64,000 nt of DNA from Abelmoschus esculentus (Eukaryota > Streptophyta > Magnoliopsida > Malvales > Malvaceae): assembly GCA_035048815.1 (NCBI GenBank), contig JAUCBN010000038.1, forward strand, positions 15,128,501 through 15,192,500. The letters are read 5' to 3'. Position 1 is the stretch's first letter; the number at the start of each line of letters is the position of its first letter. Positions 23,601 to 35,445 of the stretch are shown piece after piece. The notes under the pieces are model-generated. The model saw only the letters and a program-made list of their open reading frames with translations. It did no database searches and was not told where the DNA came from. Both the position numbers and the translations under genes were made by a program.

Positions 23601-24846
23601 ATTATGTTTTACAGGATGTCACCATCTAGAATTCATGTAACTTGTGCATTGGTTTATGAGAAGACACCAACAGGTCGTATTCACAAAGGAGTTTGTTCAA
23701 CTTGGATGAAGGTACTCAGACCATATTTCCTTTTTCAACTTAAATGAATTTTTTCAGAAGATAAATGATATGTAATTCCTGGTTGCCATTTGTCCCCTTT
23801 CTTTCAGAATTCCATGCCATCAGAGAAAAGCCATGACTGCAGCTGGGCTCCTATTTTTGTCAGGCAGTCGAACTTCAAACTTCCTTCAGACACTAAAGTG
23901 CCGATTATTATGATTGGCCCTGGTACTGGATTGGCTCCTTTCAGGGGATTCCTTCAGGTAAGTTTCATCACCTTTTCAATGTTCATCGTGTTCATTGAAT
24001 TTTGTAAACTAATTATTCATATTTTCTTTTTCAGGAAAGACTTGCCCTGAAAGAAACTGGAGCTGATCTAGGTCCATCGGTATTGTTCTTCGGCTGCAGG
24101 AATAGGAAAATGGTAAGTCATGAACTTTCCTTCCCCTGTTGGATTTAGGGGTACATTTTTAATTCATTACATAAATCTCTATTGTCCAGGATTACATATA
24201 TGAAGACGAGCTCAACCACTTTGTCGACAGCGGTGCACTTTCCGAGCTTGTGGTTGCCTTTTCTCGCGAGGGGGCTACCAAGGAATACGTGCAACACAAG
24301 ATGATGGAAAAGGTACTGCACATGTTTCACCTACCAACATGAACTTCAGGATAGAACTTTTTTGGACGAATTATGCATTTCAGTTCACTTTCTAGTACCC
24401 TTATTTCGATTTTCGAACCTGTAAGCACATTTCCGCATTCTTTCCAGGCCCCAGACATCTGGAACATGATTTCCCAGGGAGGTTACCTATATGTATGTGG
24501 TGATGCCAAGGGTATGGCTAGAGACGTGCACCGAACTCTACACACTATTTTGCAAGAGCAGGTATGTTCATTACAGCTGAATCCGAGACATTAATAGCCG
24601 TCCCGATACCGATAATCACCGGCTGCCATTTTCAAATGCAATTTGACACAACAAAAAGTTACTGCAACTTCTAAGTGTGCCATCTCATTTCTGTTTTCTA
24701 TTGATAGTATAAACTCGGAAGTCGAATATATAATCCAGTGCACCAAACTTTGTTGTTTTCAGGGATGTCTAGACAGCTCAACGGCTGAGAGCTTGGTGAA
24801 AAACCTGCAAACCACCGGCAGGTATCTACGCGATGTATGGTTATGA
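20654..24846 (+). CDS. CPR: NADPH-cytochrome P450 reductase, class II
   Basis: ER-anchored diflavin enzyme that passes electrons from NADPH through FAD and FMN to P450s. The 17 exons are 20654-20992, 21086-21145, 21241-21317, 21545-21602, 21840-21960, 22124-22193, 22278-22472, 22568-22660, 22840-23065, 23162-23245, 23331-23482, 23615-23711, 23808-23957, 24035-24112, 24190-24312, 24448-24561 and 24763-24846. They sum to 2121 nt, 706 residues, with every junction GT-AG and in frame. The Ser-rich N-terminus and membrane anchor (about 44-64) mark the class II (ATR2-like) type. FMN motifs: FGTQTGNAEGFAK at 101, YGDGEPTD at 160, FGLGSRQYEHFN at 194. FAD: RFYSIS at 483, GVCSTW at 517. NADPH: GPGTGLAPFRG at 561, GCRNRK at 594, CGDAKGMARDV at 658. 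It ends DVW-Leu, one residue beyond the usual terminal Trp. It appears fully functional. Confidence 0.97.
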
Positions 24847-25170
24847 TTACACCATGAAAATACAGTAAGAAGAGATTGCTTTACATATCTATTTATACAA
24901 TTTATATATACACGATCAAAGGTTGTATTGTTCGGACAAAAATGTCGGTGGGAGTCGAATTTGTTATGCATCATATCGAATCGAAAGGGAGGATGTCTGT
25001 GATTCTTTTCCCATTTAGGGCAATTAGTTTGAGATCATGTGAGACCAAATTTATGTCATCACTCGTCTTTTGATTTGATGTTTTGAATCAAAGTTTACAT
25101 GGACATCAGAGTTTGGGCAGGACAATTTCAGACGGAAGGTATGTCAAGTGGGTCCAATCATACTTTCCTT
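24847..25170 (+). other. 3' flank of the P450 reductase gene
   Basis: Probable 3' UTR and downstream sequence. The polyadenylation site is not resolved: there is no clean aataaa in the first 200 bases, as is common in plants. Confidence 0.4.
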
Positions 25171-25360
25171 TTATGAACCTTGTTAACCACGTTATTTATA
25201 GTCTCAAATAATCATGATCGCTATTAGGTGGACATTATCATCTCTTTCCTACATGGATTTAGTGGATGGATAGTTATTAGGCGATTATTTAAAGATCAAC
25301 AATCTTGATTGCTTGAACCATGAATGACGTGGTGAACAGGGTTCATTTGATAATATCTCA
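25171..25360. mobile_element. MITE, ttattaggtgaacc family, degenerate copy
   Basis: The left arm gaaccttgttaaccacgtta and right arm taatgacgtggtgaacagggttc-like sequence are inverted repeats. The inner block (ctaca.ggatttagtggatggatagttattaggcg) matches the copies at 39101, 43358 and 50515. Confidence 0.65.
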
Positions 25361-26191
25361 TCATTTCAAGTTTATTAATCATATTTTAGAGTTAATTTAG
25401 GGTCTATAAGCTATATTTTTGTTTTTTAAATTAGCTTTAAAAACTGAAAAGTGGTTTGAAATCGAAAATAATAAAAAAAAAAGGTAGATTTTGGGTTAAA
25501 TCTGTTTTTAGGTTTAGTTTCGAAAGTCATTTTTAGAAGCTAAACTTTTTAGTTTTTTTAAAATTATTTTTAAATAAAATTATATACATTCTCATTATAT
25601 TACTATTTTTTATATTTTTAAAATAAATATGAAAAATAAATATTTTATCTACTTAAAAATATTTTTTAACAATAATATTAAATATTTTTATTTTAAATTA
25701 AATAATCCAGAAACACTTTTTAAAATCATATTTCAAAATCACTTTTTTAATATATCTTGTAAAAATACTATTAAACTAAACCTAAGACTTATAACTCATT
25801 CATATTGATTTGGATATTTAGGTTTTAAGATATAAATTTAGATTTTAAAGTTTAAGAGTTATTCAATTAACTTGTTTAGTGAATTCTTCAAGTAATCATT
25901 ATAGAAAATGATTGTTGTTATTTTAAGAAAATATAGACTCGAATAATTTATATCTAAAATATATATTTTATTAAAATTTTAAAATATAAATAAATATCAT
26001 TACGATATCACACAAAAAAAATCATACGTTGTGTGATTAAGCTTTTCAAATGTTGATTTGGAACTTTTAGATTTTTTTTCTTTGTGAATTCAAGCCCTTG
26101 TAGATTTACAATTTTTCATTTTCAATTCTATATTTCTATTTTGGTACTCTTCATTTCTATTTTATATATGTATTCCCACCGGAAATAGGAT
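25361..26191. other. AT-rich intergenic DNA
   Basis: No gene seen. Ends in the 5-bp target duplication aatac (26192-26196) of the Copia element. Confidence 0.35.
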
Positions 26192-26196
26192 AATAC

Positions 26197-26409
26197 TGTA
26201 AAGAATAAAACAGAAAACTCTATACAATCTAAAGGAATGATTTGTATTATTCAAAGATTAAATTTGGCTTAAATAACCATTACAAAACAGGAAGAGAAAT
26301 AACAACCCACTAATATCGTGGTGTAGGTAGATAAAACAAATAACTAACACTCTAATAATAAATATTTTATTCTAACAAACTAATCCTATTATAACTGAAT
26401 ATCTTATCA
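26197..26409 (-). repeat. Copia 3' LTR
   Basis: 213 bp. On the minus strand it begins tgataagata and ends ttctttaca. A purine run aaggaagagaa (polypurine tract, 26410-26420) precedes it in the element's sense. Confidence 0.93.
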
Positions 26410-26519
26410 TTCTCTTCCTTAAATTAAAAACTTCCATGTATTTAGTTTATCTAACACCTCACATACTCCTAACATATGTCGTAATCTTAGAAAGTTTTCC
26501 AACTTCAAAGGCTTAGTCA

Positions 26520-29500
26520 TCACATTAATAATTTAATTTGATCTTTTAAGCTACAAAATTTTATCTTAATAACACCATCATTAATTAAATCTCTCAGAAA
26601 ATGGAACCGCATATCGATGTGTTTGCTTCTATCATGCATGATTGGATTTTTGGAGAGTTTAATGGTCGAACTGCTGTCACACATAATCGTGGTGCTTTCT
26701 TTCTCTCTGTGTCCCAACTTATTCAGTATCCTCATCCACATAGCTTGACAAGCACAGACAACATCTACCACAAATTAAGCTTTAGTGGTTGATAATGTGA
26801 TCAACGGTTGTGTCCTTGAAGACCATGAAACAGCTCCTGAATTCATCAAAAAAATATATCCAGAGGTGCTTTTGCGATCATCAATATCGCCGGCATAATC
26901 ACTATTAGTGAACGCAATAAGCTCTTCAACTTCATACCTCTTGTAAAATATCCCATAATCTACCGTCTCTTTTAAGTACCTGAGAACCCTTTTTACAGCT
27001 TGCAAATGCATCTTTGTAGGCTTAGATATGAAACGACTAATTAAACTTACAACAAATATCATATCAGGTCTAGTATAGTAATGTACATCAGACTATCAAC
27101 TATTTGCTTAAAATATATCTCATCCACTTTGACTCCCTCTTCGTCTCTATGTAATTTTGAACTTGAAACAATAGGATTACAAACAGTATTGTTATCCTCC
27201 ATACTGAAACGCCTTAAAACATCCAACGCATATTTTCTTTGACAAATATATATACCATTGACACTTTGCAAAACCTCTATGCCAAGAAAAAAAATCTCAT
27301 GCCCCCCAAATCAGACATATCAAATTCTCTTAACATGGATTCTTTAAATCCATTCATCATGACTTCATCATCACCAGTGTATATTAAGTCATCTATATAA
27401 ACACTTACAACAAAAATTTTATCTCTATTACTGTTTTTAATGAACAAAGTTTGTTCACTATGACACCTCTGAAAACCTTCACTTTTAAAATACGCTTCAA
27501 GTTGACTGAACCAAGCTCGTGGAGCTTGTTTTAATCCGTACAAGACTTTCTGTAGTTTATACACTTTTTGTTCATTTCCTTTCAGCACATATCTCATTGG
27601 TTGTTCTACATATACATCTTCACTTAATTCTTCATGAAGAAAAGCAGACTTCACGTCAAGTTGGTAAATCTTTCATCCTCTATGAGCTGTCAAAGCAATA
27701 ATCATGTAATCTGTATCCATCCTCGCCATTGGTGCATAGACTTTGGTGTAATCAATTCCTTGTTGTTGTGAATAGCCCTTAACCACCAATCTTGCTTTAT
27801 ATTTTTCGACCTCTCCAAATTCATTGGACTTTGTTTTATAAATCCATTTCACCCTAATTTTCTTGGCACCTGCAAGCAAATCAGTTAGTTTCCATATTTC
27901 ATTCTTTTTAATTGCCTCCATCTCAGCATCCATTGTCAACCTCCATTTAGGACTTTGTTGAGCTTCAACAAAATTTATTGGATCTGCAGACATGATTTGA
28001 ACCATGTTAACTTCAATATCTTCATCTGAAAGACCTTCACCAGTGACATAATCTTCCAAGTAGGTTAGAATTTGTCGAATTCTTCCCCTCTCTTCATCTA
28101 AATTAACACTTGATGATGTATTTGAAGGGACCGAATTTTGCTCATCATTTTCTTCAACGCTGGCTTTTTCATCATTTTCTTCAACTCTGGCTGCTTCAAT
28201 GTTATCTTCAATAGTATTATTCTCATCATCTCCACATTCCACATCCATTAATATTTGTTCATCAAACTTTTTATCCCATTTCCATTGTTTTTTTTCTTCA
28301 AAAATAACATCTCGACTTACAATAATCCTTTTTGAGATAGGATCATATAGTCGATATGCCTTTGATTCTTCACTAACACCTAATAGAACACAAGGAAGAC
28401 TATTGCTAGCCAACTTTGTCCTTCTTTCATCAGGGATATGCACATGTAAGATGTATCCAAAAACTCTAAAATGATCCACTGTTGGTTTTATCCCACTCCA
28501 AGCTTCCTGCGTTGTGACATCTTTTACGACTAATGTTGGACTTCTATTTAAAACATAAATTGCCCAATTAACAGCCTCAAGCCAAAAACTTTTGGGCATC
28601 TTTTTCTCAAATAACATACTTACCAAATTTATCATCGTTTGATTTTTTCGTTCTGTCACTCCATTTTGTTAGGAGTATATGCTGCTGTCAACTGTCTCCT
28701 GATACCTTGTTCCTTGCAAACTCATTGAATTCTTTGTAATTAAATTCCCTCCTCTATTAGTACGCAAACATTTAATGGATGAACTAGCTTTATTCTTAAC
28801 AAGTTTTCTAAAACATTGAAATATGTTGAATGCTTCAGACTTCTCACTCAAGAAATATATTCATGCCTTCCTACTGAAATCATCAATGAAACATAATGAG
28901 TAACTTTTCTTGTTGTTTGACATCGGGGAGATTGGTCCGCAAATATCTATGTGGATCAACTATAACTTTTCTATAGCTCTCCATGTGCTCTTCTTGGAAA
29001 TAAGATCTCTATGTTGCTTTCCCACCATACAATCAGTGCAACTCACATCTGCTGTAGGAAGTGGTGGAAGTCCATGAATCATTTTTTTTATTTGTAGTGT
29101 TTTTAAGCTTTTATGACTTAAATGCCCATACCTGTAGTGTCAAAGGTGAGCTAAACCTAAGGTAGTTATATGAAAACATGTGTCCTTTTCTTTTTCGATC
29201 ACAAAGTGAACCATTAAAATGAACATTCGATTAACTGTCATCTCAGATTGAATAATAAGCCCTCTCTCCAGATGATATATTCTACACTTTTCTGATTGAA
29301 TTAGAATTGCAAGACCACGCTCTTGAAGCTGACCAATGCTTAAGAGAGTATTTTTCAGCTCTGGGACATAAAAGACATTAGTGATCACATGATTGTTGTC
29401 ATTGATGTTTAATCTCACTCTTCCTTTTCCAAGTACACACATGTTGGTGTCATTTCCCAATTTCACTTTTTCCCGGAACGTCTCATTTAACTCACAAAAT

Positions 29501-29639
29501 GTAATTTTGTTTCCACTCATATGATTTGAGCAACCTGAATCAAGGAACCAAATATCTTCACATAATATTGGATTCACCTCAACGTAGGACATTAAGAGAA
29601 TCTCTTCGTGATCATTTAATTTCATGTAGTTGGCCTCCT
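26520..29639 (-). pseudogene. Copia pol remnant (protease, integrase, RT, RNase H)
   Basis: In minus-strand order: protease motif WFLDSGCSNHMSG near 29535; integrase zinc region RYGHLSHKSL and CTDCMVGKQH (29130-29020); integrase core end QNGVTERKN near 28650; integrase C-terminus and RT start to about 27673; RT with YGLKQAPRAWF and the catalytic VYIDDLIYTGDD near 27385; RNase H with STSGYIFLMNSGAVSWSS and a C-terminal part to 26520. It is broken by TGG-to-TGA type stops (for example after LAHL at 29140), TAG stops and a deletion in the codons before QNGV. Not functional. Confidence 0.92.
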
Positions 29640-30444
29640 TCTCCCAAGATGTACATTTATACTGAAAATGGTCAAGGTTATGACACTTGTAGCATTCAAT
29701 TGTATCCTTGTTGAAGGCTTGTCGGTCTCTGCCTCTACCTCTACCCCTACCTTCATGTTTATCATCCACAATTGTTTTTATAGCCTACTCCTCACCATTT
29801 CTCTTCCGAAATTTTTGTTCATGCACAATAAGTGAACTTTGCAGCTCATCAATTGTGAGTGTATCAATATTCTTGGATTCTTCGATGGAGACAACTACAT
29901 AGTTGAATTTCTCGATTAACATTCGAAGAATTTTTTCTACAATTGTGACATCTTTCATCTGCTCTCCATTGCTCCTCATTTTGTTCGTTGTACTCATGAC
30001 ACGAGCAAAATAATCTGTGATAGTTTCACTTATTTTCATTTTCAGAGTTTTGAAATCTCTTCTCAACACTTGAAAAGCTGAGCGTTTCACCCGAGCATTT
30101 TCCTCGAACTTTGTTTTCATCGAATCTCATATCTGCTTTGCAGTACGTTTCTCTAGCATCTACTCAAGAATTATTCTGTCAATAGCTTGGAACAAATAAT
30201 TCTTGGCTTTGAGATCCTTCAACAACAACTCATTTTGTTCCTTTTGTTGTGCTTCAGGAAACACCACTCCTGCCGCTGATTCTCTATAACCAGTTTCAAT
30301 CAAACTCCAATACCTTTTAGATCTCAAAAGATTCTCCATAAGCAAACTCCAATGGTCATAGTAACCATTGAAGCGTGGGACAACAGGTTGCAGGAAATTC
30401 TTATCATCACTCATTCTCTCATTTCTTTTGTGTTTGAAAATCAC
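29640..30444 (-). pseudogene. Copia gag remnant
   Basis: Reads a capsid-like UBN2-type region (FNGYYDHWSLLMENLL, then the block ending in KFRKRNGEE) and a CCHC knuckle CYKCHNLDHFQYKC near 29655-29697. Interrupted by TAG at about 30160, TGA at about 30122 (at the Trp of QIWDS) and TAG at about 29786. All three are explainable as C-to-T or G-to-A changes. Confidence 0.88.
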
Positions 30445-30489
30445 TCAAAAAAAATTGTTGTTTTTTCTTTTTTTATAGGTCCCAGTGAG

Positions 30490-30503
30490 GACCTCTAATA
30501 CCG
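30490..30503 (-). other. Degenerate primer-binding site, Copia element
   Basis: The minus strand reads cggtattagaggtcc just inside the 5' LTR. It resembles the usual plant Copia initiator-Met site tggtatcagagc with several changes. Confidence 0.55.
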
Positions 30504-30506
30504 AAT

Positions 30507-30719
30507 TGTAAAGAATAGAACAGAAAACTCTATACAATCTGGAGGAATGACTTGTATTATTCAAATATTGAACTTGGCTTAAATAGCCATTATAAAACAG
30601 GAAGAGAAATAATAACCCACTAATATCGTGGTGTAGGTAGATAAAACAAACAACTAACACCCTAATGATAAATATTTTATTCTAACAAACTAATCCTATT
30701 ATAACTGAATATCTTATCA
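30507..30719 (-). repeat. Copia 5' LTR
   Basis: 213 bp, partner of 26197-26409, with the same tg...ca ends and the target duplication aatac immediately outside. Confidence 0.93.
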
Positions 30720-30724
30720 AATAC

Positions 30725-31064
30725 GTTGGGTTGTTTTGTGGATCTTATATATCTCTTTTGTCAATGTGATTTGGAGATGCAAAATCATCTTTTTGAGGCT
30801 TGTTGTTTCTTGAGGCATGTATGAGAAAGGATAGTTGAAAGGTTACGGCTTAAAAAGGGTTAATTGTGGTTGGATTGAGGGCTTATAATAGTTATTACAT
30901 TGAGGAAAAAGACGTTCATTATAAGCAATTATTCTTCGACTAGCTTGGTGTAGATTGAACTATTACGTTTGAGAGGAAAAAATAAGAGGATTCATAGGAA
31001 GAAAAGGTATTCACCGTTTGATGTATTTGCGATAGTGAAATATGATGTTCGTTTCGCTTGCTAG
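30725..31064 (+). pseudogene. LINE ORF2 C-terminal remnant (RT zinc-binding region)
   Basis: In one frame from about 30731 it reads CQCDLEMQNHLFEACCFLRH, the C-x2-C...HLFxxC pattern of the zinc-binding domain at the end of plant LINE ORF2. Further on, after a change of frame, it reads YYV-stop-EEKNKRIHRKKRYSP, like the usual conserved W-E-E/x-N-x-R-I tail. The Trp positions have become TGA. It lies wedged between the Copia element (target duplication 30720-30724) and the Ogre-like element (31065-31069), so it predates both. Confidence 0.55.
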
Positions 31065-31069
31065 GATAT

Positions 31070-32680
31070 TGTCGCGACCTCTTAAAAAACACGAATTTAA
31101 GTGAAAAATAGTCTGGTGATTAATTTTGAAAAATCCGAACTTTATCGCTTTTAATCTTGAAAAAACCCAAATTTTAGGGAAAATATATAATTTAATTTTA
31201 AAAATTGGTTTGAAGTCGCCACCGGCCACTTTGGTAGGCCAAACACCATAAAACAAACCAGAGATTCATTAAAAAAACTTTTGCGTTCGGGAATCGGTTA
31301 CGTGTAAGGATGACCCTTACAAACGCCCAAAAAATTTGGTACCTATTTAATTCCACGTGGCATTTTGATATTTTGAAGATAGATATTAATTTAATTCTCC
31401 ATTGTTAATTAAACATTATTTGAATTGAGGATATCCTTTTGATTTAGAAATTACATCACCTTTAAACTTGGGTTGAACGAGACGTCCTCTAGATAGTAAA
31501 CCTCACCCAAATTCAAAGAAATGTAACTTCCGTCTCAAAAGGTTAAAATAAAAGGCATGACCATTTTTATCTTGTTCATTTTAAGTTCTAATCCTAGAAA
31601 GGCTCCATTAATTAAGTGTTAAAACCTAAGTTACTAATGTCGCTAGTTTTTTACCTATCAATTTTATTTAATACTAAGCCTAAGTTATCTTATCAAAATT
31701 CTAGGTTTTTTAATAGCACATGAATTCGATACCAAAGTACACTCTTTAGGCCAACATCATGGTACGTCAAAACATCGGCCTCTCAGTGTATCCGAGGTAT
31801 AAGATCCAAATACTATCGTTACTAATTATCTCCTTATTTAATTAATTAATTAAAGCGTCTAGTCCTAGAAAGCTCTAAATTAATTAACTAACTGAAAATT
31901 AAATGTCAACTTAGACAAATATACTACATGCTTTAAAAAATGCAAAAATAATAAATAAATAAAAGCAAATAAATGAAATTAAGAAAAAACAATAAAGATA
32001 ACAAAAAAGATATGTTATTTTTATTAGAAACATAAGGGTTCGAGTTACAATATGGGTGATTAAATTAAAAGGGTTTAAAAGTCCAATCTAAAGGTATTGG
32101 TAACGTGATTGAGAAGTTCAACCCATTATAGTATTACCGTCACAATTAAACCATACAAATATGATGCATAAGACAAATGCACATTTTTCACATGTATGAT
32201 ATAACCATTTTACAATGAACAATCAATTAAGAAATGGTAATTACCTTGTTGTACGGGTCTGAACCATTCCACAGTTTGCAAATCAAAGACATGCAAACCC
32301 TTGAAACAAGTGGCATGTGAACCACCAACAAGAATAAGATGATAAGGCTCTGGTTTGGAACCCCTCCAAATGCAAGCCCCGAATGCTCCCAAGTCTCTCT
32401 CCCTCCTCTTCGTTTTGTTATGGACCCCCCTTTTAAACTTGAAATCCTCCTCTTTTTATAGGATTCAAACTCAGACTTTTGATTGAAATAGGAAACTCCA
32501 AACAAAATTCAAATCCCTACAAACACTCCACCAAATCCCCAACTCCCCCAAAATCTTATCCCAACTTCTCTTTTCTGTTTTTTTATTTTATTTTATTATT
32601 ATTATTTTTTTATTATTTTATTATACTTTTTATTTTGTTTTTAGTTTTTTATTATTTAATGTTGAAAATTCGTGATAACA
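31070..32680 (-). repeat. LTR copy 1 (3' LTR), 1611 bp
   Basis: On the plus strand it runs tgtcgcgacc...cgtgataaca; on the minus strand tgttatcacg...gtcgcgaca. The element-sense purine tract gagtaaagagggtcagc is at 32681-32697. It carries the Kelch fragment and a TATA box (tataaaa) in the sense strand near 32455. Confidence 0.88.
32245..32392 (-). pseudogene. Captured Kelch exon fragment, LTR copy 1
   Basis: Encodes GACIWRGSKPEPYHLILVGG then SHATCFKGLHVFDLQTVEWF and RPVQQ, ending at a GT (gtaatt) like a donor site. The LHV-D-LQT-EW pattern and the GG before it are those of a Kelch blade. From memory it is closest to plant ACBP4/5/6-type acyl-CoA-binding Kelch proteins. It lies in the LTR sense, about 60 bases downstream of the LTR TATA box. 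Confidence 0.6.
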
Positions 32681-32886
32681 GCTGACCCTCTTTACTCAAT
32701 GCTGCGGAGCAGGAGATGGGCAAAGACTGAAAAGCACGAATTTTGTTTAAGCCTTTTGGTCGAAGCTTGAAGTTGTTCTTCTTATTACGAATTTCTTCAA
32801 GCTTCGACCAAAAGGCTTAAACAAAATTTGTGTTTTTCAATCTTTGCCCATCTCTTGCTCCGCAACATTGAGCAAAGAGGGCCAGC
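32681..32886. repeat. Centre of the 3.4-kb palindrome
   Basis: The arms continue through the purine tracts (32681-32697 and 32870-32886) to 32772 and 32795, leaving a 22-base spacer. The inner words cgaagcttgaag and cttcaagcttcg face each other. Two 3' ends of the same element meet here. Confidence 0.9.
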
Positions 32887-34494
32887 TGTTATCACGAATT
32901 TTCAACATTAAATAATAAAAAACTAAAATCAAAATAAAAAGTATAATAAAATAATAACAAAAAAATAATAAAAAAAATAAAAAAACAGAAAAGAGAAGTT
33001 GAGATAAGATTTGGGGGGAGTTGGGGATTTGGTGGAGTGTTTGTAGGGATTTGAATTTTGTTTGGAGTTTCCTACTTCAATCAAAAGTCTGAGTTTGAAT
33101 CCTATAAAAGGAGGAGGATTTCAAGTTTAAAAGGGGGTGTCCATAACAAAACGAAGAGAAGGAGGGAGAGATACTTGGGAGCATTCGGGGCTTGCATTTG
33201 GAGGGGTTCCAAACCAGAGCCTTATCATCTTATTCTTGTTGGTGGTTCACATGCCACTTGTTTCAAGGGTTTGCATGTCTTTGATTTGCAAACTGTGGAA
33301 TGGTTCAGACCCGTACAACAAGGTAATTACCATTTCTTAATTGATTGTTCATTGCAAAATGGTTATATCATACATATGGAAAATGTGCATTTGTCTTATG
33401 CATCATATTTGTATGGTTTAATTGTAACGGTAATACTATAATGGGTTGAACTTCTCAATCACGTTACCAATACCTTTAGATTGGACTTTCGAACCCTTTT
33501 AATTTAATCACCCATATTGTAACTCAAGCCCTTATGTTTCTAATAAAAATAACTTATCTCTTTTGTTATCTTTATTTTTTATTTTAATTTCATTTATTTG
33601 CTTTTATTTATTATTTTTGCATTTTTTAAAGCATGTAGTATATCTTGTCTAAGTTGACATTTAATTTTCAGTTAGTTAATTAATTTAGAGCCTTCTAGGA
33701 CTAGACGCTTTAATTAATTAATTAAATAGGGAGATAATTAGTAACGATAGTATTTGGATCTTATACCTCGGATACACTGAGAGGCCGATGTTTTGACGTA
33801 CCATGATGTTGGCCTAAAAAGTGTACCTTGGTATCAAATTCATGTGCTATTAAAAAATCTAGAATTCTGATAAGATAACTTAGGCTTAGTATTAAATAAA
33901 ATTGATAGGTAAAACAACTAGCGACATTAGTAACTTAGGTTTTAACACTTAATTAATGGAGCCTTTGTAGGATTAGAACTTAAAATGAACAAGATAAAAA
34001 CGGTCATGCATTTTATTTTAACCTTTTGAGGCGGAAGTGACATTCCTTTGAATTTGGGTGAGGTTTCCTATTTAGAGGACGTCTCGTTCAACCCAAGTTT
34101 AAAGGTGATGTAATTTCTAAATCAAAAGGATATCCTCAATTCAAATAACGTTTGATTAACAATGGAGAATTAAATTAATATCTATCTTCAAAATATCAAA
34201 ATACCACGTGGAATTAAATAGGTACCAAATTTTTTGGGCGTTTATAAGGGTCGTCCTTACACGTAACCGATTCCCGAACCCAAAAGTTTTTTTAATGAAT
34301 CTCTAGTTTGTTTTATGGTGTCTGGCCTACCAAAGTGGCCGATGGCAACTCCAAACCAATTTTTAAAATTAAATTATATATTTTTTCCTAAAATTTGGGT
34401 TTTTTCAAGATTAAAAGCGATAAAGTTCGTATTTTCAAAATTAATCACCAAGCTATTTTTCACCTAAATCCGTGTTTTTTAAGAGGTCGCAACA
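32887..34494 (+). repeat. LTR copy 2 (inverted), 1608 bp
   Basis: Runs tgttatcacg...gtcgcaaca on the plus strand, inverted relative to copies 1 and 3, with the purine tract gagcaaagagggccagc just before it at 32870-32886. Its outer end abuts element interior at 34495 without a primer site. A TATA box (tataaaa) lies at 33103-33109. Confidence 0.9.
33175..33322 (+). pseudogene. Captured Kelch exon fragment, LTR copy 2
   Basis: Same fragment as at 32245-32392, on the plus strand. It is open from about 33058 (MFGVSYFNQKSEF) through the Kelch part and past the gtaatt at 33323. The LTR TATA box at 33103-33109 would start transcripts that include it. Confidence 0.6.
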
Positions 34495-34510
34495 CATCTA
34501 ATATCAAACA

Positions 34511-34879
34511 CTAAAGATATTTGCAAGTCTTAACCCATAATTTCTTAACTTTCTCTAAGAACCCTACTAACTTCTCATTGTAAACTATCGTCGGATTGAT
34601 GTTTTGACTCAATTCTGTCGCCATATCCGCTAAACTTGCTATTTGTTGAGTCATCTCTCGTTCTGCAACTTTTATGTCATCATCTGTTTCTTGTGACTTT
34701 ACCCTTAAACCCCGTAGTTGGACACGTTTTTCTTCACTTTCTACACATTCCTTCTTAACATCCTTATCGAGATCTTGGTAACCTGATCGCAAGGTTCGTA
34801 ACTCTATTTCCAAGTTATCTCTCTCTTGCATCAACCTAATTACCTGAACCTCGTACTCGAACTGATGTTGTTTCTTCAA
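34511..34879 (-). pseudogene. Coiled-coil gag-like fragment inside the Ogre-like element
   Basis: A 122-residue stretch rich in E, K, Q, L and R with heptad-like spacing (RLMQERDNLEIELRTLR; VAEREMTQQIASLADMATEL). It has the same strand as the element and no start context or introns. This style of coiled coil is common in gag-like proteins of non-autonomous plant Gypsy elements. I do not recognise a precise domain. Confidence 0.5.
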
Positions 34880-35445
34880 AATATTTTCATCTTGGACTTC
34901 ATGTCTGCCCCCTAAACTAGGTTGTCTCTTTTCTTCAAACTTTAATTTCTCTCATTTCAACAGACCCTGAACTTTACGTTTCAAAGCTATGCAATTTTCA
35001 ATTGAGTCATGTCTTTTTCATGTGCCTTTTTCCTTTAGTCATGTTCATCATCATGGTCTTCAACTCACTCATTTGTCTTTCTAACTCTTGCATTTCAGCG
35101 TCTCTAGAGTCTAATGAGTAATCTTCAGGTAAATTGTCCATCCATCTCAAGCTCTGACTCAACCTCGTCTTCGACCTACAAATCCCTTTAACTGTTATGA
35201 TCGCCTTCTATCTCGATAATCACTTTTGGATCAATACCTTTATGCGATGTGATGCAAAAATATCAACATGTTAGGATGATGCAAAAATAAAATAAAATAG
35301 AAATAGAAATAGAAATCAGCACAACAACAACCTAAATATAAGTCTACTTTATAATGCATGAATGCAAGAGGGTATTAAATTCAAAAAACAATTTCTCAAA
35401 AATATTCGTTTGTCCAAAAAGGATTCACTACAAATTAAAGATAAT

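Larger units (their letters stand above)
26197..30719 (-). mobile_element. Copia LTR retrotransposon, 4523 bp, decayed
   Basis: Two 213-bp LTRs (tgtaaag...cttatca) enclose Copia-order domains on the minus strand: gag, CCHC knuckle, protease, integrase, reverse transcriptase, RNase H. Perfect 5-bp target duplications aatac flank it at 26192-26196 and 30720-30724. The LTRs differ at about 13 positions by my reading, mostly transitions. Several stops and frameshifts mean it cannot be autonomous. The reading is Tork/TNT1-like by domain style, which is less certain. Confidence 0.95.

Noticed and set aside
34511..34879. Coiled-coil frame as a host structural gene
   Set aside because: It sits inside an LTR element, on the element's strand, between its primer site and an LTR, with no promoter or introns of its own.
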